Positions 19,226 to 59,465 are shown, counted from the stretch's first letter. The stretch: DNA of 64,000 bases from Mesostigma viride (GCA_009746045.1 RPFO01002059.1:1-64000); one strand, 5' to 3'. A program made the numbers and translations. Notes: generated from the sequence alone by a model not told the origin.

Positions 19226-20440
19226 CAAGATTAGCTCGGAGGGCGGACTTCCGTAAAATGACCTGCCTCTGTGACCAGAGCAGACAGTGCTCAAATAATT
19301 ACTACTAAATCAACAAAACTCGATTGCCCATCATGGCCTTCTAGCAATGGTACGTCTCGATCAATCAGTATATGCCCAAAATGGCCCAGCATGTGATGCT
19401 GCTCTGCCCGGTAATCGGACGACAGCTTCATTCACAAGTGGCCATCGCCCCAAACAGTCCAATATTCCCAATTTAGTTGTGAGGATAGCTGTGCAAGTGG
19501 CCACCACTCCATCCAATTCTATAGGCTTACCCTTGTATAGCCCCCACCCTCGCTAATTGGCCCCCACCCTCACTAATAGGTTCACCCCCTCTTTAATAGG
19601 GCAACACCATCATGACTAGGTGCCTCACCATCAACAGTAGGAACCCACCATCGCGCGGCTGATACTCATCATCAGCTAACACTGATAGTGGGCCACGACC
19701 TTGGCGAGAGAAGCGAGACAACGAAACCAATTCTACGAGCGAGGCAACCAAAATGCCGGTTCTACGAGGACACATTTCCCGGCTCGCTCATGGCCACAGT
19801 AACGCTAATCATATATATAGAATCCTTGGCTCTCTTGACCTCATGGTCACAGTAGCGCTCATCGTACAATCCTCCCTTCATCTCATAATCAAATCCCATG
19901 GTTACAATAACGCTCATCATAGGATCTCTGTTGATCTCATGATCAAGCGAGTGGGTCTCTCAGCCTGCTGCGGGAGGGGCCGTGGCTGGAGGCTACTGCC
20001 GCACTGATCCGGTGCTGCATGTCAACGGAGCCAAATACCTTTGGCATCATGTACCGTGCCAGCACTCCCGCCGCACGCGACGCGCGGTGCTCTGGTATGG
20101 GCGGATCCGGCAAGTGGTTGTGCTCCTTGTTTACGGGGCAGACACGTGCGGGGCTGTAGCTTGTGGCTCGCTTGCCTTTGACATGCCCGGTGAACTTGAC
20201 GCTGAAACTCGTAGTGTTTAACGCTATGGTTGATGCAGTCATGGGCATGTGGCATACCTTAGACTGCCTTGAACAAGTTTGCGAACTGTCCAGCTGCCTC
20301 CGTCACTTATATTCTCTCCGTGCCCTGTCCTCACCTGATCCCCGGGCCTGCAAGTAATCCTGTCATCCAGCGTCCTTGGTCTCTAATCATAGCCTAGGGT
20401 GCAGCCGAGCGGACAGAGCAACCCTCGCAGATGCCAGCAT
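19226..20440. other. Intergenic, repeat-bearing
   Basis: No gene recognised. About three diverged copies of a roughly 60-bp unit (CATGGTCACAGTAGCGCTCA and variants) lie at 19785-19945. Short CCCCCACCCTCRCTAAT repeats lie at 19540-19600. Confidence 0.4.
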
Positions 20441-20528
20441 TCAATATTGGTGACATGACTGGAGCAATAGTGGACAGATCCGCTGGAGAGGGAAATGCCG
20501 TTGTGGTTGTCGCCCACTCCAGCGCTTT

Positions 20529-20912
20529 CTATTTGTGTTGCATGGGAGGACCAGGGTAGGGCATGCCCATGGCCGGCTGCGGTTGCTGCGGATAGTACAT
20601 TGGCTGCATGGGCTGCTGCCCGGGGTACTGCTGAGGCGGCGGGGCCCCCATGTACTGCTGGGGCGGCGCGTTGTAATATTGCTGTTGGGGCGCGGGGACG
20701 ACAACATTGGAGGGCACGGACGTCGGGCTGCTGACCATCGTCATAGTGGTACCACCCCCGGTGCTAACCCACACCTGCCTCGTGTCGCACGGGCAGCAGC
20801 AGACGGGAATGCCGCAGAAGATGCAGAGCAGCCAGGAGACGAGGCCGCAGTAGCGCTCGGTAATGTAATATCCCTGCTGACCCTGGTTAATGACGATAGC
20901 TTGGGGCTGCAT
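20529..20912 (-). CDS. Small Cys-rich membrane protein with Pro/Gln/Tyr-rich tail
   Basis: 127 residues from ATG at 20912. A compact hydrophobic Cys-rich core covers residues 20-48 (TERYCGLVSWLLC, then IPVCCCPCD; Cys 22, 30, 33, 38, 39, 40, 42). It is followed by a Ser/Thr/Val linker and a tail rich in PQQQYY and PPQQYMG blocks. The core could be a single membrane-embedded, possibly palmitoylated segment. The tail resembles the N-terminal tail of the PLAC8 protein encoded divergently 1.3 kb away (both contain APQQQYY). The family was not recognised with certainty, and the function is unknown. Clean ORF, no intron evident. Confidence 0.7.
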   Translation of the reverse strand: MQPQAIVINQGQQGYYITERYCGLVSWLLCIFCGIPVCCCPCDTRQVWVSTGGGTTMTMVSSPTSVPSNVVVPAPQQQYYNAPPQQYMGAPPPQQYPGQQPMQPMYYPQQPQPAMGMPYPGPPMQHK

Positions 20913-21768
20913 TTTTAACCCCCAAAAGGTATGAAACCAGCACTATCAAGGCCAGACGTCACGGATTATTTGGCCGGAGAATTTCCGAGACCTGTCACTG
21001 CAAGTGTATGCCTCTGGGCGGCCAATGTGTGTTGGCCACCAATGATGTACTGCGTTAGTAGTTTCTCCTGGCACATCAAATGGCGTCAGCGTATGCTTCG
21101 CTGTGGCTACTTTGTGTGCTCTGTACGATACAAGCCCTCGCTCGACGTTTGACTCAGGACAGCACGAGTTATTTTGGACAGCACGAGTTTTCTGACCAGG
21201 GTCACACTGCTACTCCACCTTGTGCAAGTAGCTATGGAGGCTTTATGGTAAGCAAAAGCACGTGACAAAAGCCACACGGTATACGTGGAAAAGATTTATT
21301 ATAAAGTAGCAACTGTAAGTACTAGTACTTTCATGTACCAGGTCGTGGCAGCCACTTTGGGTCCAATTCCAGTAATGGAGTCATTTTCTATTTTCGGAAT
21401 CATTGCTACGCCAAAAGGTACCGTCGGAGACCGTCGGCGCTTCATGATGAACTTGCGTGAGTTGCGAACCAATTTTTATTAGGTATGATAGGGTATCTGG
21501 GATACGCGCTTCTTCACCTTGGGCCGCCACTACCAAGTAGACTGGCTTCAGAGAGGCTCGAGAGAATCTTGACCGGCCTGCAACAGGGACTCAGGTCACC
21601 CCAGTTTGCCTGACGTCAGCGCGGGAATTCCAGTCCGCGGCATCTGGGATTTCTTATTTCGGCGCCTTTTTACTACAGTACTCGATGTATCTCGAGTTCA
21701 GGGCTGAGGGCCGTAGCTGAATAAGGCTAATTTTACAGCCTGGAGTAGCGTGGAGCAGCTTGCGTGCG
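20913..21768. other. Divergent intergenic region
   Basis: Region between the two divergent Cys-rich genes. A short direct repeat (GGACAGCACGAGTT) lies at about 21160-21190. No further gene seen. Confidence 0.4.
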
Positions 21769-21776
21769 TATAAATA
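21769..21776 (+). promoter_or_regulatory. Candidate TATA box of the PLAC8 gene
   Basis: TATAAATA, followed by GC-rich sequence, 446 bp upstream of the PLAC8 start. It would imply a leader of roughly 400 nt. Confidence 0.4.
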
Positions 21777-22221
21777 GCGCGTTTTACCTTCAGAAATCGT
21801 GGATTCGGAGATGGTGACACCTGGTCACGCGCGTCATCTTCATCGCCCAGTCAAGCCAGTTAACCACCCAGAAAACGCCTCCAGTGCCTCAGCCCTCCCC
21901 CGACTGCGAGACGCCCCGACCCAAATTAGGTACATGTACTACTCGGTAGACATCCTGTCGGCGTATATGGCGTTTCTGTCTTGACATTCCTTTGTGGTCA
22001 GCTCGCCATTCCATCCTTAATAATTTTTCACATTACATTCCATTTTCACGGTGCTGAAAATAAGGATTTTCTCCAGTTTGTTGGGCAACAACACAGAGTC
22101 CGACGCTTCGCCTCGCGTGACATTCGGGCCCGACACCGGCATTTCTCTAGCCCAGACCCCTTTTTTTAAATCTAGTAGAGAGCCTCTTCTCGCAGGCAAA
22201 AGACCTCTCCCTGATCTCGGC

Positions 22222-23121
22222 ATGGGAGACTACCACATCCAACACTCCGTGCTGCCCGGTTCCGATCCGACCACTACTCCCTACAACCCACCCCCAAGCG
22301 CGCCCAACCAGGCATTCGCGGCCGCGCAGCAGCCCCCCCAGCAAGGCTCCAAGAGCGTCTTCGTGCAGCCCGCCGGCGCGCCCCAGCAGCAATACTACGG
22401 TGCACCCCAGCAAGGGGGAATGTACGGCCAGCCGCAGCCCGGCCAAATGCAGCAGCCCGTTTACTACCCGCAGCAGCAGCAGCCCGGGACCTTCTACCCG
22501 CAGCCTCCGGGCGGGTACGTCCAGCCGCCCACGCAAGGGTTCCCCCCGCAGCAACAGACCACGATGGTCGTCACCACGACCATGGCCCCCACGATGGTCA
22601 CGCTCTCCCCCTGGCAGACCTCCCTGTGCGGGTGCTGCACCGAGTCCGAGGGTGGAGGCTGCGGCCACTTCTGCGAGGCCTATTTCTGCACGTGCTGGAT
22701 GTTCGGGAAGAATCGCCAGATCGTCGCGGGCACCGACCGTTGCTGCGCGTGCTTCCTGTATGCGATCACCTGGCCCCTCCTCGCGCTCCTTATCCTGCTC
22801 GCCGCCACGCTGGTCGTGTTCACCCTCGGGCTGGCCCTCTTCTGCATACCCGCGTGCATCCCCTGCTGCATCGCGTGCGGCGGGGTGTACCCGGCGGGCA
22901 ACCGCGCCACGATGCGCGAGCGGCTGGGCCTGCCGGGGTCCTACTGCGACGACTTCATGGCGCACTGCTGCTGCGCGATGTGCGCGGTCTCGCAGGAGTC
23001 GCGCGAGCTCAAGAAGAGGGGGCTGTGCGTCCCCGGGGCGGTCATGTACCCGGACCGCCGCACGACGCTCTCGCCCCCGGCCTCCCAGGTCATGATGGTG
23101 TCTTCGCCGCAGAAGTTTTAA
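22222..23121 (+). CDS. PLAC8-family (Cys-rich) membrane protein
   Basis: 299 residues from ATG at 22222 (MGDYHIQHSV); in-frame codons further upstream read as leader. Residues 20-115 are a Pro/Gln/Tyr-rich low-complexity region with PQQQYYG and YYPQQQQPG blocks. The PLAC8 domain covers about 130-265: WQTSLCGCCTE (131-141), GHFCEAYFCTCWMFGKN (148-164), a hydrophobic hairpin at about 176-218, and the diagnostic end DDFMAHCCCAMCAVSQESREL (243-263). Family members (plant PCR/FWL/CNR and others) act at membranes in metal transport or growth control; which role applies here is unknown. Single exon. The stop is followed within about 75 bp by a 47-bp minisatellite. Confidence 0.92.
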   Translation: MGDYHIQHSVLPGSDPTTTPYNPPPSAPNQAFAAAQQPPQQGSKSVFVQPAGAPQQQYYGAPQQGGMYGQPQPGQMQQPVYYPQQQQPGTFYPQPPGGYVQPPTQGFPPQQQTTMVVTTTMAPTMVTLSPWQTSLCGCCTESEGGGCGHFCEAYFCTCWMFGKNRQIVAGTDRCCACFLYAITWPLLALLILLAATLVVFTLGLALFCIPACIPCCIACGGVYPAGNRATMRERLGLPGSYCDDFMAHCCCAMCAVSQESRELKKRGLCVPGAVMYPDRRTTLSPPASQVMMVSSPQKF

Positions 23122-23193
23122 GGCATGCACGTGCCTAGGGTTAGTGGCATACTCCAGTAGCTGCACATGTTCTAAGGCACATGCCTGTGGGTA

Positions 23194-23522
23194 GTGCCCT
23201 AGCCCTGGAACAGAACAAGCTGGAAGGCACATGGGGCAAGGTGCCCTAGTCCTGGAACAGAACAAGCTGGAAGGCACATGGGGCAAGGTGCCCTAGTCCT
23301 GGAACAGAACAAGCTGGAAGGCACATGGGGCAAGGTGCCCTAGCCCTGGAACAGAACAAGCTGGAAGGCACATGGGGCAAGGTGCCCTAGCCCTGGAACA
23401 GAACAAGCTGGAAGGCACATGGGGCAAGGTGCCCTAGTCCTGGAACAGAACAAGCTGGAAGGCACATGGGGCAAGGTGCCCTAGTCCTGGAACAGAACAA
23501 GCTGGAAGGCACATGGGGCAAG
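23194..23522. repeat. 47-bp minisatellite, 7 copies
   Basis: Unit GTGCCCTAGTCCTGGAACAG and on to CATGGGGCAAG, repeated exactly every 47 bp with CCT/TCC variants. It lies just downstream of the PLAC8 stop, probably in or near its 3' UTR. Confidence 0.95.
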
Positions 23523-24807
23523 GTTCCGTAGAAATTATAGCAGGGCGAGTTCTTCTAGGCCCCACTAGTGTGTGGGCGATTTTTAAGGCACGCGGCTCCA
23601 CTGGGGGTTGGGTTCCGTCCTTCTGGCAGTACAAGCTGTGAGGGAAATGGCTTCGCATGGTCACGATGGTGTCGTCGCCACAGGGCAAGCTGGGAGGCAC
23701 GCACATGTGACCTCCTTGCTCCGCTATAGTGACCCCTTTGTGGCTAGGGGGGGGGGATTCGAGGCATCAAGCAACTTGTGATCATCGGGGAGCCAGAGTC
23801 ACTTGAACAAAGCCTCACAACACAATCTGTGATCCCTCCAAGGGGTGAAGTGACATCTTGATGGCTTAAGCGGGGACGACTCACGTGCTAATTCATTATG
23901 TGGGGACTACGGCTTCGGAAGGCAACCCCTTTGAATTGGACTAGGAGGGGGTTGGATTAGGAAAATGCGGGACGTGGCGGGCGTCAGGCGTTCCGGCGGC
24001 GACCAATTTGGAGTAGGAATAAATTCAGAACCCTTGTCGGTAAGGAATAATAGGGGGGGCGGGGGGGCGGGAGGGGGGGGAATCCCCCTGGCCCGCGGGG
24101 GGGGGGGGTGCCTTTTCTGCTGGGGGAAAAATGGGTCATGCGAAGGTTGCCTTCTCAAAAAGCTACCTCTCCAGTGTTGTCGTTGGGGATTGAGTCCATG
24201 GACATGGGCGTGTATGACGCAGGGTGTTTTGATTGATTGGGAGTAGGGTCATCCTGAAGGACGTACCACGTGGGTGTTAACAATGGACGGCTGGAGAGGG
24301 GGGTGGGGTACCATTTTGGTATCATTTCGTGGAAGGACTGATTGATTGATTGTTTCGAGGATGGAGTCGCAAAACATGAATAGGCTATGCATCCATCACA
24401 GTGGCCCTGATGCGGAATGTGAGATAGGGTAGGCAGAGAGCCTGCACAGTGTTTCTCGAAAGGCGGCCCCTGCAAAGTATGGGAAAGCAACGTGTGGCTG
24501 CATGGCACTTGCTCACGTGCTTTTGCATAACGTTCCCTGCACATCGGCCGATCGCTGATAACCGGCCCCCACTCTGGTGCCTGGGCCAGGGATCGCTTGT
24601 ATCATATAGGTGACAAAGGCTGGTGGGAACGCATATAGTTGTCTCACTTAACACGAATATCTGTTTTCAGAACCACCAACGTTGTCTTTATGTATTATAT
24701 AACATTGAAATAAATATCACAGAGAGGACCGTTTTCTACTCTTTGTGGCCTGGAATAACAGCAATGGCCGTTAGTTCCAGATCAAGGACGTGCCATAGCT
24801 GCTGCCT
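23523..24807. other. Intergenic, no gene recognised
   Basis: Includes a decayed minisatellite copy near 23685-23710 and a G-run cluster at 24052-24108. No convincing coding frame. Confidence 0.4.
24052..24108 (+). other. G-run cluster, potential G-quadruplex
   Basis: Several runs of 7-11 G separated by one to three bases, interrupted by a short C-run. Strong sequence potential for a G-quadruplex. Confidence 0.6.
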
Positions 24808-24859
24808 AAGTAAGAAAGTAAGCCTTACTTTCTTACTTCACGCAAGTAGTACTTGCGTG
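24808..24859. repeat. Two abutting perfect hairpins
   Basis: First hairpin: 15-bp arms AAGTAAGAAAGTAAG at 24808-24822 and the complement at 24824-24838. Second: 10-bp arms CACGCAAGTA at 24839-24848 and the complement at 24850-24859. Each has a one-base centre and there is no gap between the two. Confidence 0.85.
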
Positions 24860-24989
24860 TCATGCGCATAGGCATGCCACGGAGTACTGTGCTAATCTCA
24901 TCAGAAAAATAATTACACAGAAGTTTAAACCACAGACAAATATCGTCTGCATCATGCCCCAACCACTCCCCTCCCCTCCCCTCCCCTCC

Positions 24990-25057
24990 CCTCCCACTGA
25001 GGACTTATGCTCACATGACGCAGTCACGTGTCTATTAATTAATTTATTAATGGTGCT
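24990..25057 (+). repeat. Dispersed repeat ending in TTAA-rich tail, copy 2
   Basis: Matches 16093-16180 (CACTGAGGACTTATGCTC, then CAGTCACGTGTCTATTAATT). It is preceded by a CCCCT pentamer run at about 24965-24990. Confidence 0.6.
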
Positions 25058-25059
25058 GG

Positions 25060-26433
25060 TGATATATGGCATGCCCTGGTACAGGTCCTCATTGCGGACA
25101 TGAGCAGCATATCCTACTCTGAAAATGGAACGCAGCATGTTGGTGACCGCGCCGTCCAGCTTGCGGGCCAGGTCGGCGCCGGTGAGGGTCCACGTCTCGG
25201 CCCCATACGTGAGAACAGGAAGGACGAGGACCTTAAACAGGTCCTGTTTGGGCGATCCTGCCCAGGGGCTTGCGCCACAGGGCCCGGAACTGGCGTAAAG
25301 CGTGCCAGGCGAGGGAGATGTGATGGTCCACATCAGCCTCGCGCGCAGCTGGGAAGCAGGCTGCCCAGCAGCTTGATGCGGTCCCGATACAGGACTCGAG
25401 AGCCGTCCAGATAGAGGGATGGCGGTGAGTGGGTGAGCCCAACCGCCAGGGCCTCTGTCTTCTTGCTGACCTCAAACCCCACTGCGCGGGCCTCGATAGC
25501 TAGGTAGTCAAGCCATGTCTGCACGAGCCCAGTGTCCTCGAAGAGGGTGGTGTCGTCTGCGTAGATGATGTCCGCCAACCGAATCTCCGTTTCCGCTCCG
25601 CCATGCCAGAAGTGGTTAGCAACCTGCACCCCTGGTTCCCTACCCACGATGCGGGCAAATCGCTTGCGCGCCTGAATCATTACAAATTTGACCACTATAA
25701 TGAACAGGTAGGGCGACATGCAGCACGCAGCCCTGCCACACACCCTTCTGTACGTAAAGGGCATGGTGGTGTGGTCGGGACCGTAAGAAGTGCGCACCGA
25801 AGTGGTGGACCCTTCATACAGGTTGCGAATGACATGCAGCAATAAGGGGGCGGGGGATCCGGAACAGCTCGGGGATGTCCCAAAGCGCAGGCCAGAAAAC
25901 CGAATCTAAGGCCTTGATGAAGTCCACCAGCACAAGAGGCGGGGCCCACTTCGAATGTTCCGAAAAGTGTTCGATACTTTTTGTCGGTTTTTGGACTTTC
26001 AAAGGGACTCACCAGGCTGAAGGCGTTGCAGTTCCTCCACCAGTCGGCGAGTAGCGAAGAGCGCTTGTACTGTGTTGCGACCTGAACGGAAGCCGTGCTG
26101 AGTCTCGCTGAGGTGACCGTCCAGGGCCGTGCGCAGGCGGTTCAGGATGAGCCGCATAAGAAGCTTGAGGTGGGCACTTTGAATGCACACCCCTCTGTAG
26201 TTGCCGGGGTCGGCTGGCGACCCCTTGTTCTTGTACAGCATCGTGCGAAAACTGTGTTGCCAGGCCGCTGGAGGTGGTTGCGACGACAGCAGAAGGCGGT
26301 TGCAGATGTTCCGGAAGAGCAGCATAACACCAATGTCCTCAAATTCGGCTGCAAGTTTCACAACTGCGGCAGGAATCTCGTAGTCATAGTCACTAGATGG
26401 GGATATACGAGCCACGAGCCACGAGGTAGCCAT
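25060..26433 (-). pseudogene. L1-like LINE ORF2 reverse transcriptase, degenerate
   Basis: Best LINE copy in the window. Minus-strand blocks in order: YKNKGSPADPGNYRGVCI (about 26250), GFRSGRNTVQALFATRRL (about 26080), VLVDFIKALDSVFWPAL (about 25920), SPYLFIIVVKFV (about 25700), RLADIIYADDTTLFEDTG with the catalytic YADD (about 25560), IEARAVGFEVSKKT (about 25490), TYGAETWTLTGADLARKLD (about 25180) and VRNEDLYQGMPY (about 25090). Several frameshifts (near 26010, 25840 and 25330) and a small insertion near 25990 break it. No endonuclease domain is present, so it is 5'-truncated. It ends at the TTAA-tailed repeat. Confidence 0.85.
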
Positions 26434-26555
26434 GGCTGACGGCGGAGCTAATAACTTTCACGTTTGGGCACCAAATTCGGCTGTGAATATCACAATCGCT
26501 TCGTCTTTCTAAGACGCACACGCTGATATAATTTTCTGAAGCTATTATGCAATAT

Positions 26556-27990
26556 ATGGTGAGCAAACGCTCCTCCGCGCAACGCAGCCTGGCGGCTGCG
26601 CTCAGCCCTGAAAATACGTCTGCAGCTCCGGCTGCAGCTTCGCCCACCGGCCCATAAGGCAGCGGCGCCACTAGCCAAGCTCTAGTGGTCGCCCAGCCCC
26701 CCGGGCTCACCTCGCCCGCAACGTCGCCTTCAGGAGCCCAAGGGCAGTCGCCCTGCCGAGCCGAGCTGGGTAGAGCTCGACTTTGACGCCAGCCAGCCCG
26801 GCTTTCTTGACAGGTTCACCGAAGAACGCATCCTGGCCTGCGTGTTTTTTGGATCGCACGGCTTGCTTCTTGCACTGTGCAAGCAGCTCTTCATCCAGGG
26901 TCGCCTCTTCGATGCTCACCAGAGGCGCACCTACACTTTCGACCCCTTCCCCAGCCTCCGCCGCCCCCACCTCCAGCAATTCGTCCTCTTTTCCCTCCTC
27001 GGACGCTCCATCGAGGAGCTTTGGCCCCCCAAGCCCCTCACCACCCCAATCCTCCATCCGCTCACTCCTTAAGGAGGCCCTCGAGCAGTACGTGGCCCCC
27101 ATCGTTGCAGATGTGGCGGCCATGGGCGGCACGCTGAATGCCGAGCTCCCCCTCCTCTCCACCATCTCCACCGCCACCTCCACCCTCCTCGCCTCCTCCA
27201 CCGCCACCCCCCCCTCCTCCGCCGCCATCACCGCCCAGCTCTGCGACATCGACCAGCGCCTCAATTAAGGACAATGCCATCGCCATCGAGGTCCTGCAAA
27301 ACACCGCAGGCCTCACCGCCCAGGCGGTGAAGGACATTGCCGCCAAGCCAGCCCTCGCTGGCCCGGCTGGCGATGCTCCTCCCACCCAGACCTGGGCGGA
27401 CATGCTTAACCTAAGCAACACACCACCTCCACCACCTCTGCCGTTGCAGCGCAGCTAGCTCCAGCAGCAGAAGCTCGACCTCCGCGAGGAGGCCGAGCTC
27501 GCCAAGCGCAGCCTTAAGGTCATCGTCAAGAACTTCGACATGGAGGAAGGTGAGAATTCCGAGAAGCTTGCACGTGCGTTTGAGAGCAAAATCCTTGATC
27601 GCATGGGCCTTCTTGGTGGGATTAAGCTGGTCGCCCACCGCCTTCCCCGCGCGCGGGGTAAGCTAAGCAGGGGCGCCCCTGCTTCTTCTCATCTTTAAGA
27701 GCCCAGCGGACAAGATTTCGTTTCTCAGACGCCGCAAGCGGCTCGAGAACACTCCCTTCACCGTGGACGACGACTTGACCCTGGCGCAGCAACAACGGCG
27801 ATGGGAGCTATGGCCGACCTACCTCCAGCTCCGGCAGACCAAGGCGGGACAGCCGGTGTACTGGAAGGGGGCGGCCATCTACGTCGACCCCAAGCCCTGC
27901 ATGGCACGCGAGCCCGGCGACCACCGCGGCCCCAGCGACTCCAGACGCCCCAGCTTAGGGGAATACAGCAGTAGTAGTGTAGAATAGCTA
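26556..27990 (+). pseudogene. LINE ORF1-like remnant
   Basis: ATG at 26556 (MVSKRSSAQRSLAAALSP) soon meets a stop. Further blocks are DRFTEERILACVFFGSHG (26810), a Ser/Thr/Pro-rich part, LLKEALEQYVAPIVADVAAM (27070), GLTAQAVKDIAAKPA (27310), LDLREEAELAKRSLKVIVKN (27475), LLGGIKLVAHRLPRARG (27610), SFLRRRKRLENTPFTVDDDL (27720) and RWELWPTYLQLRQTKA (27800). The order of a coiled coil, an RRM-like part and a basic C-terminal domain resembles L1-type ORF1p. At least four frames are used, so it is not functional. Orientation is opposite to the RT remnant at 25060-26433. Confidence 0.6.
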
Positions 27991-28009
27991 GACAGTGGCC
28001 TTGTACATG

Positions 28010-28450
28010 CACGCCTACTACAGGTGCACTATACCAGCTGACTTGATCCTTGCGAAGGTCGAGGGCTTGTTGCTTGAGTTGTGCCGAGATGGTGGAGGTG
28101 GTGGAGGTGGTGTGCTGCTTAAGCAAGTCCGCCCAGGTGGAGGGAGCATCGCTGGCCGGGCCAGCAGGCGCCGGCTGGGCGGCGATGTCCTTCACCGCCT
28201 GGGCGGTGAGGCCGGCGGTGTCATGCAAGCTCTCAAGGGCGTTGGCGGTGGCTTGAAGGCATTGGTCGAGGTCGAGGAGCTGGGCTTTGATGTCGGCAGT
28301 GGAGGCGGAAATGGCAGTGGAGGTGGAGGCGGCGGCGGTGGAAATGTGAGGAAGTTCAGCAGTCAGCGTGCCACCGATTGCTGCTACGTCGGCAGCAAGG
28401 GGGGTCACGTGCTGCTGAAAGGCTTCCGTGAGAATCGAACGGAATGCGGG
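28010..28450 (-). pseudogene. Inverted second copy of the LINE ORF1 coiled-coil part
   Basis: The minus strand reads PLAADVAAIGGTLTAELPHI, then DTAGLTAQAVKDIAAQPAPA, WADLLKQHTTS and SAQLKQQALDLRKDQ. It is homologous to 27100-27500 in the opposite orientation with moderate divergence. It is open over about 120 codons but truncated. Confidence 0.6.
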
Positions 28451-29815
28451 GGCGGAGATGGATGGATCTCGAGCTGGGCATAGCTTGATAGATCATGGTT
28501 GTCTCCTTGATAGCTTGATAGATCATGGGGGTGCAGGTGCCCTGGTGCACCTCGATCGAGCAAGTGTCGTTTACATTCCCACCCTTGCAGGAAGTAGCTT
28601 AGAATGTATTAAAAGCCATTTGCCCCTTCTCTGGGATATGTGCTACATTTACTCCCAACGTAGTTAATATCTAATTAATTAATTAATGGGGATATAATTC
28701 CCAATTAATTGATCAATTAATGGGGATATAATCCTCATCCGAGCTGTCCTCTACTGTAATGGCAGACGAGGCGGTAATTAATTGCACCTATGGAGCCACG
28801 AAAACATGGGCAATCATGGCTGCATTGGCATCCAGGTGCATGAGACGGCCATGTCATACGCATGCTCCGGCATTACATTTTCCAGGTCGGATATGCCGAC
28901 ATACAGCGTGCGACTATGGAAGTTATATTTATCTAGGCATTAGTGCATCGCTTATCAATTTAGCACTACTCTCAGTAGAGACCATAGATTACAACTAATT
29001 ACAGGGCACCTGTCCCGCTCCTACCAGGTTGACACGTACCGAGCTAGCTGCAGATTGTTATGTCATCTTTGCGCTGTATGAAATGGATCGATCTTGTTCG
29101 AAATCTTGAACACATGGAAGCAACCGCGGTATAATTGGCGCGGAAGTGGCTTGTGCAAATTAAGCATGCAGCTATAGAGGTTGACATGCCAAAAACTCTG
29201 CATACCGTGGTGAATGTCTGGACGTGAAACTCAGCGGCATATTTCAAACTGCACGCATTGTCACAGCGCATGACGCACATAGCATTTTCACTATCAGAAA
29301 TTAAGAGGATAGGAGGCTGCATTTCCTGCAGGGTGTGAATTGAACCCAGCGTTACCTACCTCAGCAGCCGGCAGGCTCGCATCAGCCAAGAAATGACATT
29401 TTCTGCATCTGCCGCTTCCGACCTGATAGGTCAAATGAGATGACGAGTTGGCCACAGGTTAAGGCCAGACCATTAAACATTTACCTTCTTTTCAAATGCT
29501 GGTCCAAGGAGGGAATCCACTTTACGGGTTTCCACATGGGAGCCACATCAAGTCACAACCAGTCATGGGAGCCACATCCCCCCCTGCTCTGATCCGCTGT
29601 CTCACTCTTGACCCCCTTTTGCGCGCAGAGCACCCCAAAGTCTATATCAATGAGACAACCAACGCAGGCCAGAAATCTGGAAGAATCCGGACCATGGGAC
29701 CAAAGTCTATATGGCACCCAAAGTCCGCACAATCGGCACTCTTATCTACGGCACAGGAAGCTGGCCTTGTGGAACGTAGCTTGCCATTAGGGCGGACGCT
29801 CTCTGCGCATGGAAG
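28451..29815. other. Intergenic, no gene recognised
   Basis: A short direct repeat (AGCTTGATAGATCATGG) lies at 28481-28530. Duplicated AATTAATGGGGATATAAT blocks lie at 28675-28735. No supported coding region. Confidence 0.4.
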
Positions 29816-30200
29816 GATCCTGGCCGTGAACTGACATGGGTGTCATATAGAACCCCGGCTGGGTACTGATTTGGGTGTCATCTAGAACCCCGGCTGGGTA
29901 CTGACATGGGTGTCATCTAGAACCCCGGCTGGGTACTGATTTGGGTGTCATCTAGAACCCCGGCTGGGTACTGATTTGGGTGTCATATAGAACCCCGGCT
30001 GGGTACTGATTTGGGTGTCATATAGAACCCCGGCCGTGGACTGATTTGGGTGTCATCTAGAACCCCGGCTGGGTACTGATTTGGGTGTCATATAGAACCC
30101 CGGCTGGGTACTGATTTGGGTGTCGTATAGAACCCCGGCCGTGGACTGATTTGGGTGTCATCTAGAACCCCGGCTGGGAACTGACTTGGGTGCCATCTCG
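29816..30200. repeat. 35-bp minisatellite, about 11 copies
   Basis: Unit AACCCCGGCTGGGTACTGAT then TTGGGTGTCATCTAG, repeated every 35 bp with a few variant positions (CGTGGACTG, CATATAG). Confidence 0.95.
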
Positions 30201-30532
30201 TATCGTCCCCCTTATACACTAACGAGTGCTTGCCTTGCGGTATAGCCATTTGATGGTTTCTCCTGGCCATCTCGTATCCTTGTGGTCCCATAATCATCAA
30301 CAAATGAAATGGAAGCGCGTGATTGGCCGCATGCCTGGTTGCCGTGGGCCATCCATGAAGTACGCACTGGTGTTGTATTCATCATGAGCACGCGCCAGTG
30401 CGGGACAAGCATGGCTTGTCCACATTCGGACATCCACATTCTGTCAGGTGTGGATCTTCGTACAAAGAATCGCGGCTTTCGTTTGAGGTGTGGACTTTTC
30501 AGGCCCTTAAGGCACGCAACTGCTTTAACCCA

Positions 30533-59465
<28,933 letters not shown>

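Noticed and set aside
22147-23286. 379-aa minus-strand ORF opposite PLAC8
   Set aside because: Arg/Ala/Gly/His-rich shadow of a GC-rich gene. The plus strand has the recognisable PLAC8 domain.
16093-25057. TTAA-flanked block as a piggyBac-type transposon with terminal inverted repeats
   Set aside because: Both copies have the TTAA-rich tail on the same side relative to the block, which fits a retroposon tail better, and no second terminus was seen.
26707-27421. Minus-strand Glu/Gly-rich ORFs
   Set aside because: Complement of the Ser/Pro/Thr-rich LINE ORF1 remnant, which has recognisable blocks on the plus strand.
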